From CAYMSO01 sp964393185 (GTDB lineage Bacteria > Patescibacteriota > Dojkabacteria > J137): 35,357 bases of DNA. Where the stretch lies: contig CAYMSO010000013.1 in the NCBI GenBank assembly GCA_964393185.1, forward strand, positions 1-35,357, read 5' to 3'. A program made the translations under genes and the position numbers. Shown one piece after another: positions 8,520-18,021 of the stretch. Positions within the stretch are counted from its first letter, which is position 1. Every line of letters starts with the position of its first letter. Under the pieces are notes generated by a model. It did no database searches. It was not told the origin of the DNA and saw nothing but the letters and a program-made list of their open reading frames with translations.

Positions 8520-9350
8520 ATGGATACAGAAGAAAGTTCAATGCTTGAAGGGGGTGTGAGTCGCCGACGTTTTTTGCGTCTCGCAGCTTCGGGCTTTACG
8601 GCGGGAGTGGTGGTAGCACTTGTGGGAACTGGTGAGGAAGAGACTTATGCACAAACACCAACTCCAACTGTTGAGCAGCAAGAAGTGGTAGATCCAAAAA
8701 GTGTTCCACTAAGATGGATTAATGGAGGAGAAAATGGCTATAATGCGGAGGAAATAGAAAAATATAGACAATATGTTACGAGTGCTCAAGAAGGATTCGT
8801 AGAATTTACTGGTGGAAATACTGGTGACAACTACTACTTTTATAAAGCTGAAGATATAATGCCAGATCCAGATCAACAGCTTTTCTTTGCAATTAATCCC
8901 GATACAGGATTAATTGCTCCTGTAATTAAGGTATTACCTGGTCAATACGTAACAGGAGACATATCTATTATAGACTTTGATAAAACTAATAATGAGATAA
9001 AAAGCATATTGAGGGTTCTTCATGATGATGAGCAAGAAACAGGGCTTGCCTTTTTAAACAATACAGCTTCTGAAGTATATGTTTTAGCAGATAAAGGTGC
9101 AACCAATCTGGGTGATTTAAAGACTTATACACCATTAGAAGCAATGAATATTATATTTCAAAATACAGCTAATGATTCGTGCAATATAATTGGAGAACCA
9201 GGAGGAACGACTACTGACAATCCAGAAGCCCAAAAAATTGGTTATGTAGATCCTTCAAGCCGATGTGAAGTTCTATTTTTTAAGACGGCAAGTGGAATAA
9301 ATGAGAATAAATTTACATTCAATAGCACATCTGGTACTTATGAACAATAA
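8520..9350 (+). CDS. Secreted protein with Tat-like signal, unknown function
   Basis: This 276-aa protein has the clearest twin-arginine-type N-terminus of the window: SRRRFLR (residues 14-20), a hydrophobic stretch (about 21-38) and a likely cleavage after TYA (about residue 44). A Thr/Pro-rich linker (QTPTPTVEQQ) follows, then a compact mature domain of about 215 residues rich in Asp, Thr and aromatics, with two or three cysteines. I recognise no domain. It has its own promoter and ends before a hairpin that separates it from the next operon. Exported folded binding or structural protein is the best guess. The first codons are clearly more G/C-rich than the rest. Confidence 0.85.
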   Translation: MDTEESSMLEGGVSRRRFLRLAASGFTAGVVVALVGTGEEETYAQTPTPTVEQQEVVDPKSVPLRWINGGENGYNAEEIEKYRQYVTSAQEGFVEFTGGNTGDNYYFYKAEDIMPDPDQQLFFAINPDTGLIAPVIKVLPGQYVTGDISIIDFDKTNNEIKSILRVLHDDEQETGLAFLNNTASEVYVLADKGATNLGDLKTYTPLEAMNIIFQNTANDSCNIIGEPGGTTTDNPEAQKIGYVDPSSRCEVLFFKTASGINENKFTFNSTSGTYEQ

Positions 9351-9377
9351 ATTATAGTACTTTGTGATATATATAAA

Positions 9378-9413
9378 GTGGCCCTAATGTTTCTACAGAA
9401 ATACTTGGGCCAC
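9378..9413. terminator. Long hairpin between transcription units
   Basis: GTGGCCC (9378-9384) pairs perfectly with GGGCCAC (9407-9413), and inside it TTTCT can pair with AGAAA. It lies 28 bp after one stop and 19 bp before the next ATG. No T-run follows, so it may be a terminator-like stop for the 276-aa gene or a 5' element of the following operon. Confidence 0.45.
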
Positions 9414-9431
9414 AATAATTATATGCAGTAA

Positions 9432-9869
9432 ATGGAAAAATTTTTAAATTACATAAAAGCTCAAGGAGCTAGTGACGAGCAAATGCAAGCCATACAATTG
9501 CTCTTGTTTCCAGTTATAAAAGCATTAATACAAAATTACTACACCGAGGCTTTTACACCAGAAGAGCTAAATTCGTTGGAACTGGTAAGCATACAAGAAG
9601 ATTTTGACGATGCGCAGCAAGATTTATTAATGCAAACTGCTTTTGAAGAAAAAACTGGCAAAACAATAGAAGCAAAAATAAACGAATATTTCGAAAACAT
9701 AGTTAAAGAAATAGAAATAAATAATGCAAAAGTAAAGGCAATTATCGAGAAAAATAAAAATCTAGATCCACAAAAATTTGTAGAGGAATTCGAAGAATAC
9801 ATGAAAATTTTGGAAGAGGCAAACTTAAACAAAGCAAAAGATATTATTGGTAATTCAATAAAACAATGA
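9432..9869 (+). CDS. Small acidic helical protein, first gene of coupled trio
   Basis: This 145-aa protein is strongly acidic and almost wholly helical, with coiled-coil character in about 85-145 (VKEIEINNAKVKAIIEKNKN). It has no signal peptide or membrane segment, so it should be cytoplasmic. Its stop overlaps the start of the 1068-aa gene as ATGA, indicating translational coupling and probably a 1:1 functional link. It could be a chaperone, adaptor or regulator of the large membrane protein, by context only. I do not recognise the family. Confidence 0.8.
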   Translation: MEKFLNYIKAQGASDEQMQAIQLLLFPVIKALIQNYYTEAFTPEELNSLELVSIQEDFDDAQQDLLMQTAFEEKTGKTIEAKINEYFENIVKEIEINNAKVKAIIEKNKNLDPQKFVEEFEEYMKILEEANLNKAKDIIGNSIKQ

Positions 9870-12800
9870 CAAAAGAACAAGATCCTACATATCTCAGTCA
9901 ATTCATGAGACCAGTAACCCCTATTGCTCATGATAATCCATTAAATCAACCACATACCATCCCTGGCACGCCCCATATAACTCGTGGCATTACAGAAGCT
10001 GAACTTAATTTTGAGAACCCAGAAGCTTTTATATTAAGTCCCGAGCAGAAAGCAATGCAGCATCTTGCAAAAATAAGTAAAGCGGTACCACGAAGATCAA
10101 TTTTTAGAAGAAAAAAGACTGATGCCGTAATTATCAACTGGCAAGATTTAGGCAATGGAAGAGATGCTTTAGCATTCGTAAAAGCAGCTCAACAATCTGG
10201 GTTTAAGGTATATAAAGCCAAACAAAAAGGGAAAAAGATTATTTATGTTGCTCGTCCTAGGTTTGATAAACTAGCTAATAGAATGGAAGGTCTCCAACCA
10301 ATGGAGAAAATAATTTATAACGAGTATTTTGATTCTTATACATGGGCCAGTAAATTAGCAGAGAAAGTTAGTAAGCTTACAGTTAGTCAGAAGCTCAAGT
10401 ACAGAAGCTATCAAACAGCTAAAATTATTCAACATATCCCAAGATTCGCAAGAGATTTGGTTCCAGTACTCAGGCATATGAGCAGAGAAAGAAAAAAAGC
10501 AGAAGTAATTGGTCACTACGAGCAAATTAACGATATTTTAGGACTTAGAGATTTTTTTAATCTCTATTGGAAGTATGACTATGAAGCCGATGGCCTTGTT
10601 GTTTCGAGGTTTCTCCGCACACAATCAGATAAAGTACTTAAATATGAAATCAAAACTCAACATGGGGAGCAAGTGGTACGAAATATTAAAGACGAAGAAG
10701 TCGTGAATTATATTCAGAATCATACCAGATTAACAACTTCGTTTAAGGATGCAATCAATCCCCTTAGAATAGGTAGATATGTAAGGTCTATAGGAGACAT
10801 TACCGAAATACTGTTAACTTTTGGTGCTGCATACTACGGTACAAAAGAACTATTAATCAATTTAGCAAAAGGCACAACTGCAAGTCTAGAAGTACTATCG
10901 ACTGCGAATGTTGTTAGAGGTGTTAATTGGTTACGTTTTCCTGCAGTCAGAGTTACTGAAGAATTATACAAAACCTTTATTGCAAGAGAGCAAAGTATTG
11001 CAGGGTTTTTCTTGGGACTGGGAATAGGAACTGGTGTTTCTATTATAACTATGGGTGCATCTTCGGAAGCTAGCGCAGTTTTAGGTAAAGCCACTATGAC
11101 TTCCTTAAGCAACGGCAATCTAGGTAACCTAAATCAAAAACAATCCGAATTATTAGTACAAACAGCTATCTGGGCTGGCAGAAGAGGTACGGTTACTGCT
11201 ATGCCTTTAATTGCAGCAAGAATAGCAAACCCTTTAATAGTGGCGGCATGTAGAAGGAATTTGATAAGCGAGAGGACAGCAGTAAATTTAACTTCTAGCA
11301 TTCTTGGAAATGCGGCAAGCATTAGAAGTATAGCATTATGGGGACAGTTTGTAGGTTTAGATCAAGAATCAGAAATTCTAGAGAAACTTGGAGTTAAAAG
11401 CCCTGCAGAAGTTAGAAAAGAAGTATTTGGAGAACACAATAGACCTAGCACAGGTCTATTTCTATCGGACGAAGAAGTAGAGCCGGAAACGTCTATAGCA
11501 GATCTAGATATAATAAATATAGGTGGAATAGATTACGCAGTTACTAATGATGAAGGAGATAGTACTTTTGAGTTGAAAAATCCAGAAGATTTAACTCAAA
11601 CCTTAGGTTACTATATATATGATAGCAATAGCAAGTTATATATAATTAATACATCTAAAGGCGGACAGGTAGCCTATCATTATAATAATTTGGGTGTAGA
11701 AGAGTTTATTGATGATACGTACCGAATAAACGACTTAGCAAACGATATAATGTCGCCAGATGTTATACCCGAACCACAACCCGAAGTAGATGCGACTGAA
11801 GTTCAACCCACTGTAACAGCTGATTCCGAGGTTGCTTCAACAGAAAATGTTGCGGCTGATTACTGGACCGTAGGTGGGCAAATTGATAACTACATTAGGT
11901 ACAATTCAAATGGCGGTATTACAGAAAGCATAGTCATTAAAATAGGACCTGGCAATTATGACCAGTTAGTTTTATACGTTCAAAATAATAAAATTATCGA
12001 AACTAATTGGAATGCATTAGATTTCAACCTAAAGCAAGCCTTAATATCTATCGATTATTCGGAAGAAGGTGAACTACCTACAATTGAAGGTGTAAATACA
12101 CCACCTGAACCCCCAGCATTAGAAAATCCAGATACAGGGGTCACGACTAAACCAGTTTTAAATGAAAACGGAGAATGGACTTATCCAGGTTTTTCAGTGC
12201 AACCGCCACTTACATTTGGACCAGGAGGAGTTTACAATATACCTGAATACGATGAAAATACTAATCAATGGGTAATACAGTCAAGTCTATTTAGTATGTT
12301 AGGTCAAATCGAAGGGGTAACTGTAACGCCAATAGACTCCTCGTCAGAACAAACAACTGAGTTATTAATCCAATCAATTCCTGTTGATTCAAATGAAGAC
12401 GGTATAACTGATTATCTACAGTACCAACTAAGCGACAAACCTATTGTAGCCAATGGAGTAGAAGTAACAATATCTGATCCTACAGAATGGATAACTCAGT
12501 ACGGATCCTTTAATTTTGAAAGAGCCAATGCACTAAATATATCCAGTCTACTTCTAGCAGAGATGGGAAATACCGAAGAAAGTTTTGCTGCCTTTTCTAC
12601 CAGATACGGTCTTATAAACCTTGACTATGTAATGCAGATAGCTGATGAATCGGAAAGAGAAAATGTAAAAATTAATCTAGCAAATTCATTATCTGCTCAA
12701 ATAATGCAAGGAAATCCATTCGCCGGCGACACAAATTATAGCACTATTCTATTCGATATAAACACAATCAATAGTCTTAAAGATAGCTTTGCTTGGGGCA

Positions 12801-13072
12801 TACGAATTACTCAAGGAACAGCACTTTCCTATATCGATGGAACAGCTTTAACCTTTGAGGAAGTTGAACAGTTAAGAGCATCGGGAGAACTCCCTGAGCT
12901 GGTCCGTTACAATAGTGACAACAAATATATTTCGGTCACTAAAGCAGACGGAAGTACTGTAGAGGTTAAATGGGAATATAATCCTAGTTATCAACAACTG
13001 ACTGGTTTTAATTTTACAAATCCTTACAATGGATCAGTTAGATTTTTTAATATTACCAGCACACAACCATAA
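9866..13072 (+). CDS. 1068-aa membrane-spanning surface protein, unknown family
   Basis: Three parts are visible. Residues 1 to about 300 are basic and soluble-looking (RRSIFRRKK near 75). A region with Gly/Ala-rich hydrophobic stretches follows, clearest at about 378-405 (FFLGLGIGTGVSIIT), with others near 310-335 and 430-455. From about 510 to the end it is acidic and rich in Asn, Thr, Pro and Tyr, like an extracellular part, with a Pro/Glu linker near 630-660. DSNEDGITDYLQY (about 841-853) resembles a thrombospondin-type-3 calcium loop. There is no N-terminal signal peptide, so the inner hydrophobic segments must direct insertion. It overlaps the upstream gene by 4 bp and the downstream one by 1 bp. 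I do not recognise the family. Confidence 0.85.
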   Translation: MTKEQDPTYLSQFMRPVTPIAHDNPLNQPHTIPGTPHITRGITEAELNFENPEAFILSPEQKAMQHLAKISKAVPRRSIFRRKKTDAVIINWQDLGNGRDALAFVKAAQQSGFKVYKAKQKGKKIIYVARPRFDKLANRMEGLQPMEKIIYNEYFDSYTWASKLAEKVSKLTVSQKLKYRSYQTAKIIQHIPRFARDLVPVLRHMSRERKKAEVIGHYEQINDILGLRDFFNLYWKYDYEADGLVVSRFLRTQSDKVLKYEIKTQHGEQVVRNIKDEEVVNYIQNHTRLTTSFKDAINPLRIGRYVRSIGDITEILLTFGAAYYGTKELLINLAKGTTASLEVLSTANVVRGVNWLRFPAVRVTEELYKTFIAREQSIAGFFLGLGIGTGVSIITMGASSEASAVLGKATMTSLSNGNLGNLNQKQSELLVQTAIWAGRRGTVTAMPLIAARIANPLIVAACRRNLISERTAVNLTSSILGNAASIRSIALWGQFVGLDQESEILEKLGVKSPAEVRKEVFGEHNRPSTGLFLSDEEVEPETSIADLDIINIGGIDYAVTNDEGDSTFELKNPEDLTQTLGYYIYDSNSKLYIINTSKGGQVAYHYNNLGVEEFIDDTYRINDLANDIMSPDVIPEPQPEVDATEVQPTVTADSEVASTENVAADYWTVGGQIDNYIRYNSNGGITESIVIKIGPGNYDQLVLYVQNNKIIETNWNALDFNLKQALISIDYSEEGELPTIEGVNTPPEPPALENPDTGVTTKPVLNENGEWTYPGFSVQPPLTFGPGGVYNIPEYDENTNQWVIQSSLFSMLGQIEGVTVTPIDSSSEQTTELLIQSIPVDSNEDGITDYLQYQLSDKPIVANGVEVTISDPTEWITQYGSFNFERANALNISSLLLAEMGNTEESFAAFSTRYGLINLDYVMQIADESERENVKINLANSLSAQIMQGNPFAGDTNYSTILFDINTINSLKDSFAWGIRITQGTALSYIDGTALTFEEVEQLRASGELPELVRYNSDNKYISVTKADGSTVEVKWEYNPSYQQLTGFNFTNPYNGSVRFFNITSTQP

Positions 13073-14241
13073 TGAATCTGGAAAAAAGAGATCAATTTGA
13101 TCCACAGGATCAGTATAACCAAATAAGTACAACCCCTAGACGAAAGTTCTTAGGTGGTGCAATAATTTTAGGAACTGTAGCCGGTGTTAGCATACGTATA
13201 TTTGCACGTGACATACTTAATTCTCTATTACGATCAGGAGAAAATTTGAAGTTTATTCCAAATACACTGAATCTGAATTACGATTCAGTACAAAGTCCCG
13301 AGTCCTTGAGTCAATTGAACTGGGCTCCAGACACACACACTTCAACTATAAAACTTGGAGCAGAAACAGTAATGTTCTTGACTGCTGGAAGATCAACTAT
13401 GCGTATATCGCTAAGCGACTTTAATAAGATAGCAGAAATAAGACAAGTAACATATCCAGGAATGTTTTCGTTTGGACCCGATTATTCTGGAATTATGTCT
13501 GTGTTTCAGTTAGACTCAAAAAATCCCCATCATTTAACTGCATTTGTTCATACCGAAAAGCATTTGAATGAAAATGGGTTCCCCTACAGAGCACAAATAG
13601 GCATAATGAAAAGCCGAAACGCAGGTTATAGCTGGGAGACTTTAAATACACCAATTATAACCGGTACAAACTTAAACCTTAGCCAGGAATTTGCTACCGG
13701 AGCAGGTAATGGATGTTTTATCGAATACAAAAACGATATAGTAGGATTTTACGTAAATTGGGACTTTACCTCTGGTCAAGCAGATGCAATTCACATGGCA
13801 AAAGCGCCTAAAGACAAAGTAACAGACCCATCTGCATGGAAATTTTTAACCGATTATGGATTTGAAAAATTCAGACCTGGAATAAAAACTCGCCCAGCAA
13901 TCAATGTTCCAAATCTTCCAGAAGCACATTACGCAGCCTTACCATCTATCAGCTTTAATACACATCTAAATAGATATTTAGCAGTTTATGAAACAAATAT
14001 AGGATTTCATGTAGCAACATCTATAAACTTAATTGATTGGATACAGGACGGAATGATTTTGAAGTTTCCGAAACCTCATAGTCAGTTGGAAAATGGAGAT
14101 ACTTGGTTTAGTTATCCATCATTACTAGATCTATCACAACAAAACGATAGAATCACTGGAAAATCAGGGTATCTAATATTCAGTCAGGGTATTATTGGAG
14201 CTCCTCATAAGGTGGCTGTAGCTCCCTATCAATTCGCCTAA
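13072..14241 (+). CDS. Exported beta-propeller-like protein with Tat-like signal
   Basis: This 389-aa protein has PRRKFLGG at 22-29 followed by a hydrophobic segment (about 30-41), the third Tat-like N-terminus nearby. The mature part is beta-rich with repeated Trp/Gly turns. SRNAGYSW resembles an Asp-box (SxDxGxxW) of sialidase-type propellers, and the C-terminal half (LNRYLAVYET, STSINLIDW-like blocks) recalls five-bladed glycoside-hydrolase propellers. No catalytic triad is evident, so it may bind sugar rather than cleave it. Its ATG overlaps the stop of the 1068-aa gene as TAATG, so the trio is translated together. A glycan-related role fits the glycosyltransferase genes that follow. Confidence 0.8.
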   Translation: MNLEKRDQFDPQDQYNQISTTPRRKFLGGAIILGTVAGVSIRIFARDILNSLLRSGENLKFIPNTLNLNYDSVQSPESLSQLNWAPDTHTSTIKLGAETVMFLTAGRSTMRISLSDFNKIAEIRQVTYPGMFSFGPDYSGIMSVFQLDSKNPHHLTAFVHTEKHLNENGFPYRAQIGIMKSRNAGYSWETLNTPIITGTNLNLSQEFATGAGNGCFIEYKNDIVGFYVNWDFTSGQADAIHMAKAPKDKVTDPSAWKFLTDYGFEKFRPGIKTRPAINVPNLPEAHYAALPSISFNTHLNRYLAVYETNIGFHVATSINLIDWIQDGMILKFPKPHSQLENGDTWFSYPSLLDLSQQNDRITGKSGYLIFSQGIIGAPHKVAVAPYQFA

Positions 14242-14268
14242 TTCAGTGTTTTATAAAGTATCTTATTA

Positions 14269-14277
14269 TGACATAAT
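14269..14277 (+). promoter_or_regulatory. Extended -10 element before GT-C-like gene
   Basis: TGACATAAT: TGn followed by CATAAT (14272-14277), ending 15 nt before the ATG at 14293. The -35 region is weak. The predicted leader is about 9 nt. Confidence 0.5.
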
Positions 14278-14292
14278 ATTTGTTTATACAGT

Positions 14293-17200
14293 ATGAATCA
14301 GCCAAAATATATCAACAAAAAAGAATCTGTCTACACAAAATTAATGTTTCCCTTATTAATTCTTGTTATCTGGGTGCTAATAGTTATTACAAACTTTACA
14401 CCAAACACATGGCTTACGGGTTGGGACAATCAACATTTCGAGTTTGATTTAAGCTTAAACTTAGAAAGATTACTATCAGCGCCATGGGCAGAATATCAAG
14501 GACTAGGTGCACCAGGATCTCATTCGCATGCGGCAGATTTGCCAAGGTTGGTAATTGTTTGGATATTAACTGTTTTACTGCCAAACAATTTAATTAGATA
14601 TTCGTATATATATTTAAGCCTTCTAATAGGAGCGCTTGGAATTTACTATTTAATATCTTCTACTTTATTAAAGCATCAAAAAAAGAGTTCTAGAAGATTA
14701 GCTGCATTTGCAGCAGCAATATTTTACATGCTTAATCTGGGAACAATGCAACACTTTATTGTTCCTTTCGAAATGTTTCAAACTCAATTTGCACTATTGC
14801 CTTGGCTGGTTATTTTTTTAGTTAAGTACCTAGAAAAACCAACCTACAAAAATCTATTAATTTTTGCATTTCTAACTCTTTTTGCTGCCCCTATGGCGTA
14901 TGCGTCTATGCTTTGGATTGCCTATTTTTTTGCATTACTAATTTTTTTATGTGTCGAAGTTGTAATAACAAGAGACAAAACTACATTTAAAAATGCATTA
15001 ATGATTATAATTACAACGTTAACTATTAACTCATTCTGGCTATTTCCAACAATGTATTATGTGGTAAAGCATAGTGAATATGTTCCCGAAGCAAAAACCA
15101 ACAGAATATTTTCAGAAGAAGCTTTCTTAACCAACAAAAAATACGGGCAAATAGAAGACATAGCCTTAAACAAGGGATTTTTGTTCGAGTGGAATATAAG
15201 GACACCATCTGGAGAATTCGAACCTTTACTAAGAGAATGGTCGAATCACCTTGACGAGCCACTAATTCAATTTATTGGCTATACGTTCTTTGCAATTTCA
15301 ATTCTTGGTGCAACGTATTCTATTTATAACAAACAGAAGTATTCACTAAATCTTTTTGGGATTTTTATTATCGGATCCATAGTTTTAATGAGTACTAATC
15401 CACCATTTGGTATTATACTAGAACCTTTACTAGAAAAGACCAATATACTTGCAGAAGCATTAAGATTTCCATTTACCAAGTTCTCTATCATAACTATTTT
15501 TGCCCAGACAATATTCTTTGGATTTGGAGTTATATACTTAAGTAGGTTTACTCAAAGAGCGTTTCAGATAACACCTATAATTTTAGTATTGCCAGCTTTA
15601 TTCTTTTTTATACTTTTATATTCCGCTCCAACTTTTAGAGGTAACTTTATTCATAAGATAGTTCGAAAGGATATACCAACAGAATATTTCGAATTATTTG
15701 ATTACTTCAAAAAACAAGATCCTAATACGCGCATTGCCAATCTGCCTATAGATCGTCTATTTGGTTGGATTTATACTGACTGGGACTATCAAGGATCAGG
15801 ATTTTTGTGGTATGGAATTAAGCAACCAATCTTAGATAGAGATTTTGATAGATGGTATTCCTACAACGAAGATTACTACGACGAGATGAGCAATGCGATA
15901 TACACTCAAAATCCCAGTGCTATGCAAAAAGTAATAGGAAAATACGCAATAGACTGGATCATAATCGACAAGAATATCGACAGCGTTAACAGTGGCAACA
16001 TAAATTTTTCTAACTTAATAACTGATCAATTTGGGAACAAATACCCAAAGAACTTAGCATTTTTAGAAACAGAAAAATTACTTGCAGCAAGTGAAAATAT
16101 AAAACTGGAAAAAGTAATAGGAAAAATTTCTATATATAAAGTAGATTCTCCAAATACACAAAGTTTTATAAGTGTTTATCAAAATAGTGATCAAGAAAAG
16201 GAGTTTTTACAAAGTAAGTCTTTATTAGAAATCGATAATCTTGAAAGGAAAACTGATGCGGTTGATTACTCCACAAATAAAGATTCTATAGTTATTACGA
16301 AAAACATAGAAACACTTAGCAATAATGTACATACAATCGAAATTCCTGCAATAGAGAGCTACGAAAATTATATATATACCGATGTATTAGTCAAAAGAGC
16401 AGACAACAAAGTTACCATAAAGTTCAAACCCTTTTTACCAAATTTAAAAATAAATAATCAAGCTATTTATAACAAAGAAATAGAGATTGATTTTGATCTA
16501 GAATTGCAAAGTATTCCTAATAGTATTGCGCTACTTATTAACCAAGAGAATCTTATAAACATTACAGATCTGAATGATTTTGAGTTTGAAAGTGTAGGAA
16601 AAGCTTATATAAATTTAAACGATCAAAATCTAATCTCAGTATTTGATTTAACTCAAGTCAGAGATTTTAAACCTGAATTTAAAACTAGCCATGTGGATAA
16701 TTGCGAAAACTCGCCCATAGGAATATACGATGAAGTTAACATTCAGGTAAATTCTATAAAGCTAGTTAGTAAAGCTAAGAATATTTGTTTATTTGCCAAA
16801 CTTTTAGATCGACTTGAACGCCCTTCACTAATTACAGTAAATTATGAATATACTACAAAATCTGGAATTATATCTGATTACTGTATAAAGAATTTCCAGG
16901 AGTGTGAAACTAAGCATGGCCTCAGGATGCAGACTTATACAAGAGATATTAATAAATTCTCAGATTTTACCGTTGTTTCCAATCTTAATGTACCTGTGAC
17001 CTTTGATCTTATCTTAATTAATAACGGCAAAGAAACCGAAGTAGATGCTATATTTTCGAATGTAGAACTCAAAATGTATCCAGAAATACAATCATTTAGA
17101 ATTAGTACCAAAGCAATTACAGATACTATCAGCAATAATGTAGCTAACACAGTAAGTGTAAAACCTCAAAACAAGAAGATTAAATTAGATATAGAAGTAA

Positions 17201-18021
17201 ATAAGGAAGCTGAGACTTTCAAAATAGATTATGAATTCTTAAAAAGTACAACGAATCTAAACGCATCCAGATGTAAGGGATTAGAAAGCGGATTAGCGTA
17301 CAACGCTTTTTATAACACTACAAAAAGTTTCGAAATGATTAGTAAGGATGAATTTAATTGCCTTAATATCAATCTAATTAATTGGGGAATAAAATCTGGC
17401 TATTTGTTATCTGTGAAAGGTGAAAATAGATCCGGATCTGGCTTGATCTTCAATGTTAATGATTTTAATTATCAAAAAGCATTTATTGTAGATAGATTGC
17501 CAGGGAATTCAAAATCATTCAATAACTATTATTTTATGCCAGATATCCAAAATACAGATAGTAATGGATTTAATATATTTTTAAATAATCAGTCGATAGG
17601 CCAAGAAGAAACACGAAATGCCTTAAACTCTATAACCATCTATTCAATACCCTATAACTGGTTAGCCAGCACTTATATAGTAGATAAAACAACTAAACTC
17701 CAAGCTATAGAAAACTTTGAAGTTGATAAAATTGGAACTTTTTTTTATAAAGTAAAGCTCCCAGATGATAATAAAGAAAAACTAATAATACTAAACCAGA
17801 GTTACGAACAAAACTGGCACTCTAATGCGTTAAGAGTCAATAATTCAGACAGAACTAATTGGAATAATATTTTTAAAGTCTCATCTGATCAAATTAATAT
17901 ATACTTTTTATATATACCTCAAATTTTAGAGATAATTGGTCTATTAATGGTATTCTGTTATTTAGTATATTTGTTGCATCTAAGCGAAATAAAACTATGG
18001 AGAAAATTAAGGAAGATTTAA
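14293..18021 (+). CDS. Giant GT-C-like integral membrane glycosyltransferase
   Basis: This 1242-aa protein starts with a helix (about 16-36) followed by a loop WDNQHFEFD, whose acidic residues resemble the catalytic first loop of GT-C enzymes. About 11-13 membrane helices run to residue about 445, then a large extracytoplasmic part (about 450-1200), rich in Asn, Ile and Lys with beta character and several cysteines. A final helix near 1203-1228 and a basic tail end it. This layout matches GT-C enzymes using lipid-linked sugars, such as arabinofuranosyltransferase AftD-like (DUF3367) or YfhO-like proteins; which one I cannot say. It overlaps by 25 bp with a GT2 gene of the type that makes polyprenyl-phosphate sugars, a natural donor supplier. 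Confidence 0.8.
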   Translation: MNQPKYINKKESVYTKLMFPLLILVIWVLIVITNFTPNTWLTGWDNQHFEFDLSLNLERLLSAPWAEYQGLGAPGSHSHAADLPRLVIVWILTVLLPNNLIRYSYIYLSLLIGALGIYYLISSTLLKHQKKSSRRLAAFAAAIFYMLNLGTMQHFIVPFEMFQTQFALLPWLVIFLVKYLEKPTYKNLLIFAFLTLFAAPMAYASMLWIAYFFALLIFLCVEVVITRDKTTFKNALMIIITTLTINSFWLFPTMYYVVKHSEYVPEAKTNRIFSEEAFLTNKKYGQIEDIALNKGFLFEWNIRTPSGEFEPLLREWSNHLDEPLIQFIGYTFFAISILGATYSIYNKQKYSLNLFGIFIIGSIVLMSTNPPFGIILEPLLEKTNILAEALRFPFTKFSIITIFAQTIFFGFGVIYLSRFTQRAFQITPIILVLPALFFFILLYSAPTFRGNFIHKIVRKDIPTEYFELFDYFKKQDPNTRIANLPIDRLFGWIYTDWDYQGSGFLWYGIKQPILDRDFDRWYSYNEDYYDEMSNAIYTQNPSAMQKVIGKYAIDWIIIDKNIDSVNSGNINFSNLITDQFGNKYPKNLAFLETEKLLAASENIKLEKVIGKISIYKVDSPNTQSFISVYQNSDQEKEFLQSKSLLEIDNLERKTDAVDYSTNKDSIVITKNIETLSNNVHTIEIPAIESYENYIYTDVLVKRADNKVTIKFKPFLPNLKINNQAIYNKEIEIDFDLELQSIPNSIALLINQENLINITDLNDFEFESVGKAYINLNDQNLISVFDLTQVRDFKPEFKTSHVDNCENSPIGIYDEVNIQVNSIKLVSKAKNICLFAKLLDRLERPSLITVNYEYTTKSGIISDYCIKNFQECETKHGLRMQTYTRDINKFSDFTVVSNLNVPVTFDLILINNGKETEVDAIFSNVELKMYPEIQSFRISTKAITDTISNNVANTVSVKPQNKKIKLDIEVNKEAETFKIDYEFLKSTTNLNASRCKGLESGLAYNAFYNTTKSFEMISKDEFNCLNINLINWGIKSGYLLSVKGENRSGSGLIFNVNDFNYQKAFIVDRLPGNSKSFNNYYFMPDIQNTDSNGFNIFLNNQSIGQEETRNALNSITIYSIPYNWLASTYIVDKTTKLQAIENFEVDKIGTFFYKVKLPDDNKEKLIILNQSYEQNWHSNALRVNNSDRTNWNNIFKVSSDQINIYFLYIPQILEIIGLLMVFCYLVYLLHLSEIKLWRKLRKI

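Noticed and set aside
12100..12145. NPDTG in the 1068-aa protein as a sortase signal
   Set aside because: It lies about 310 residues before the C-terminus, with no following helix and basic tail.
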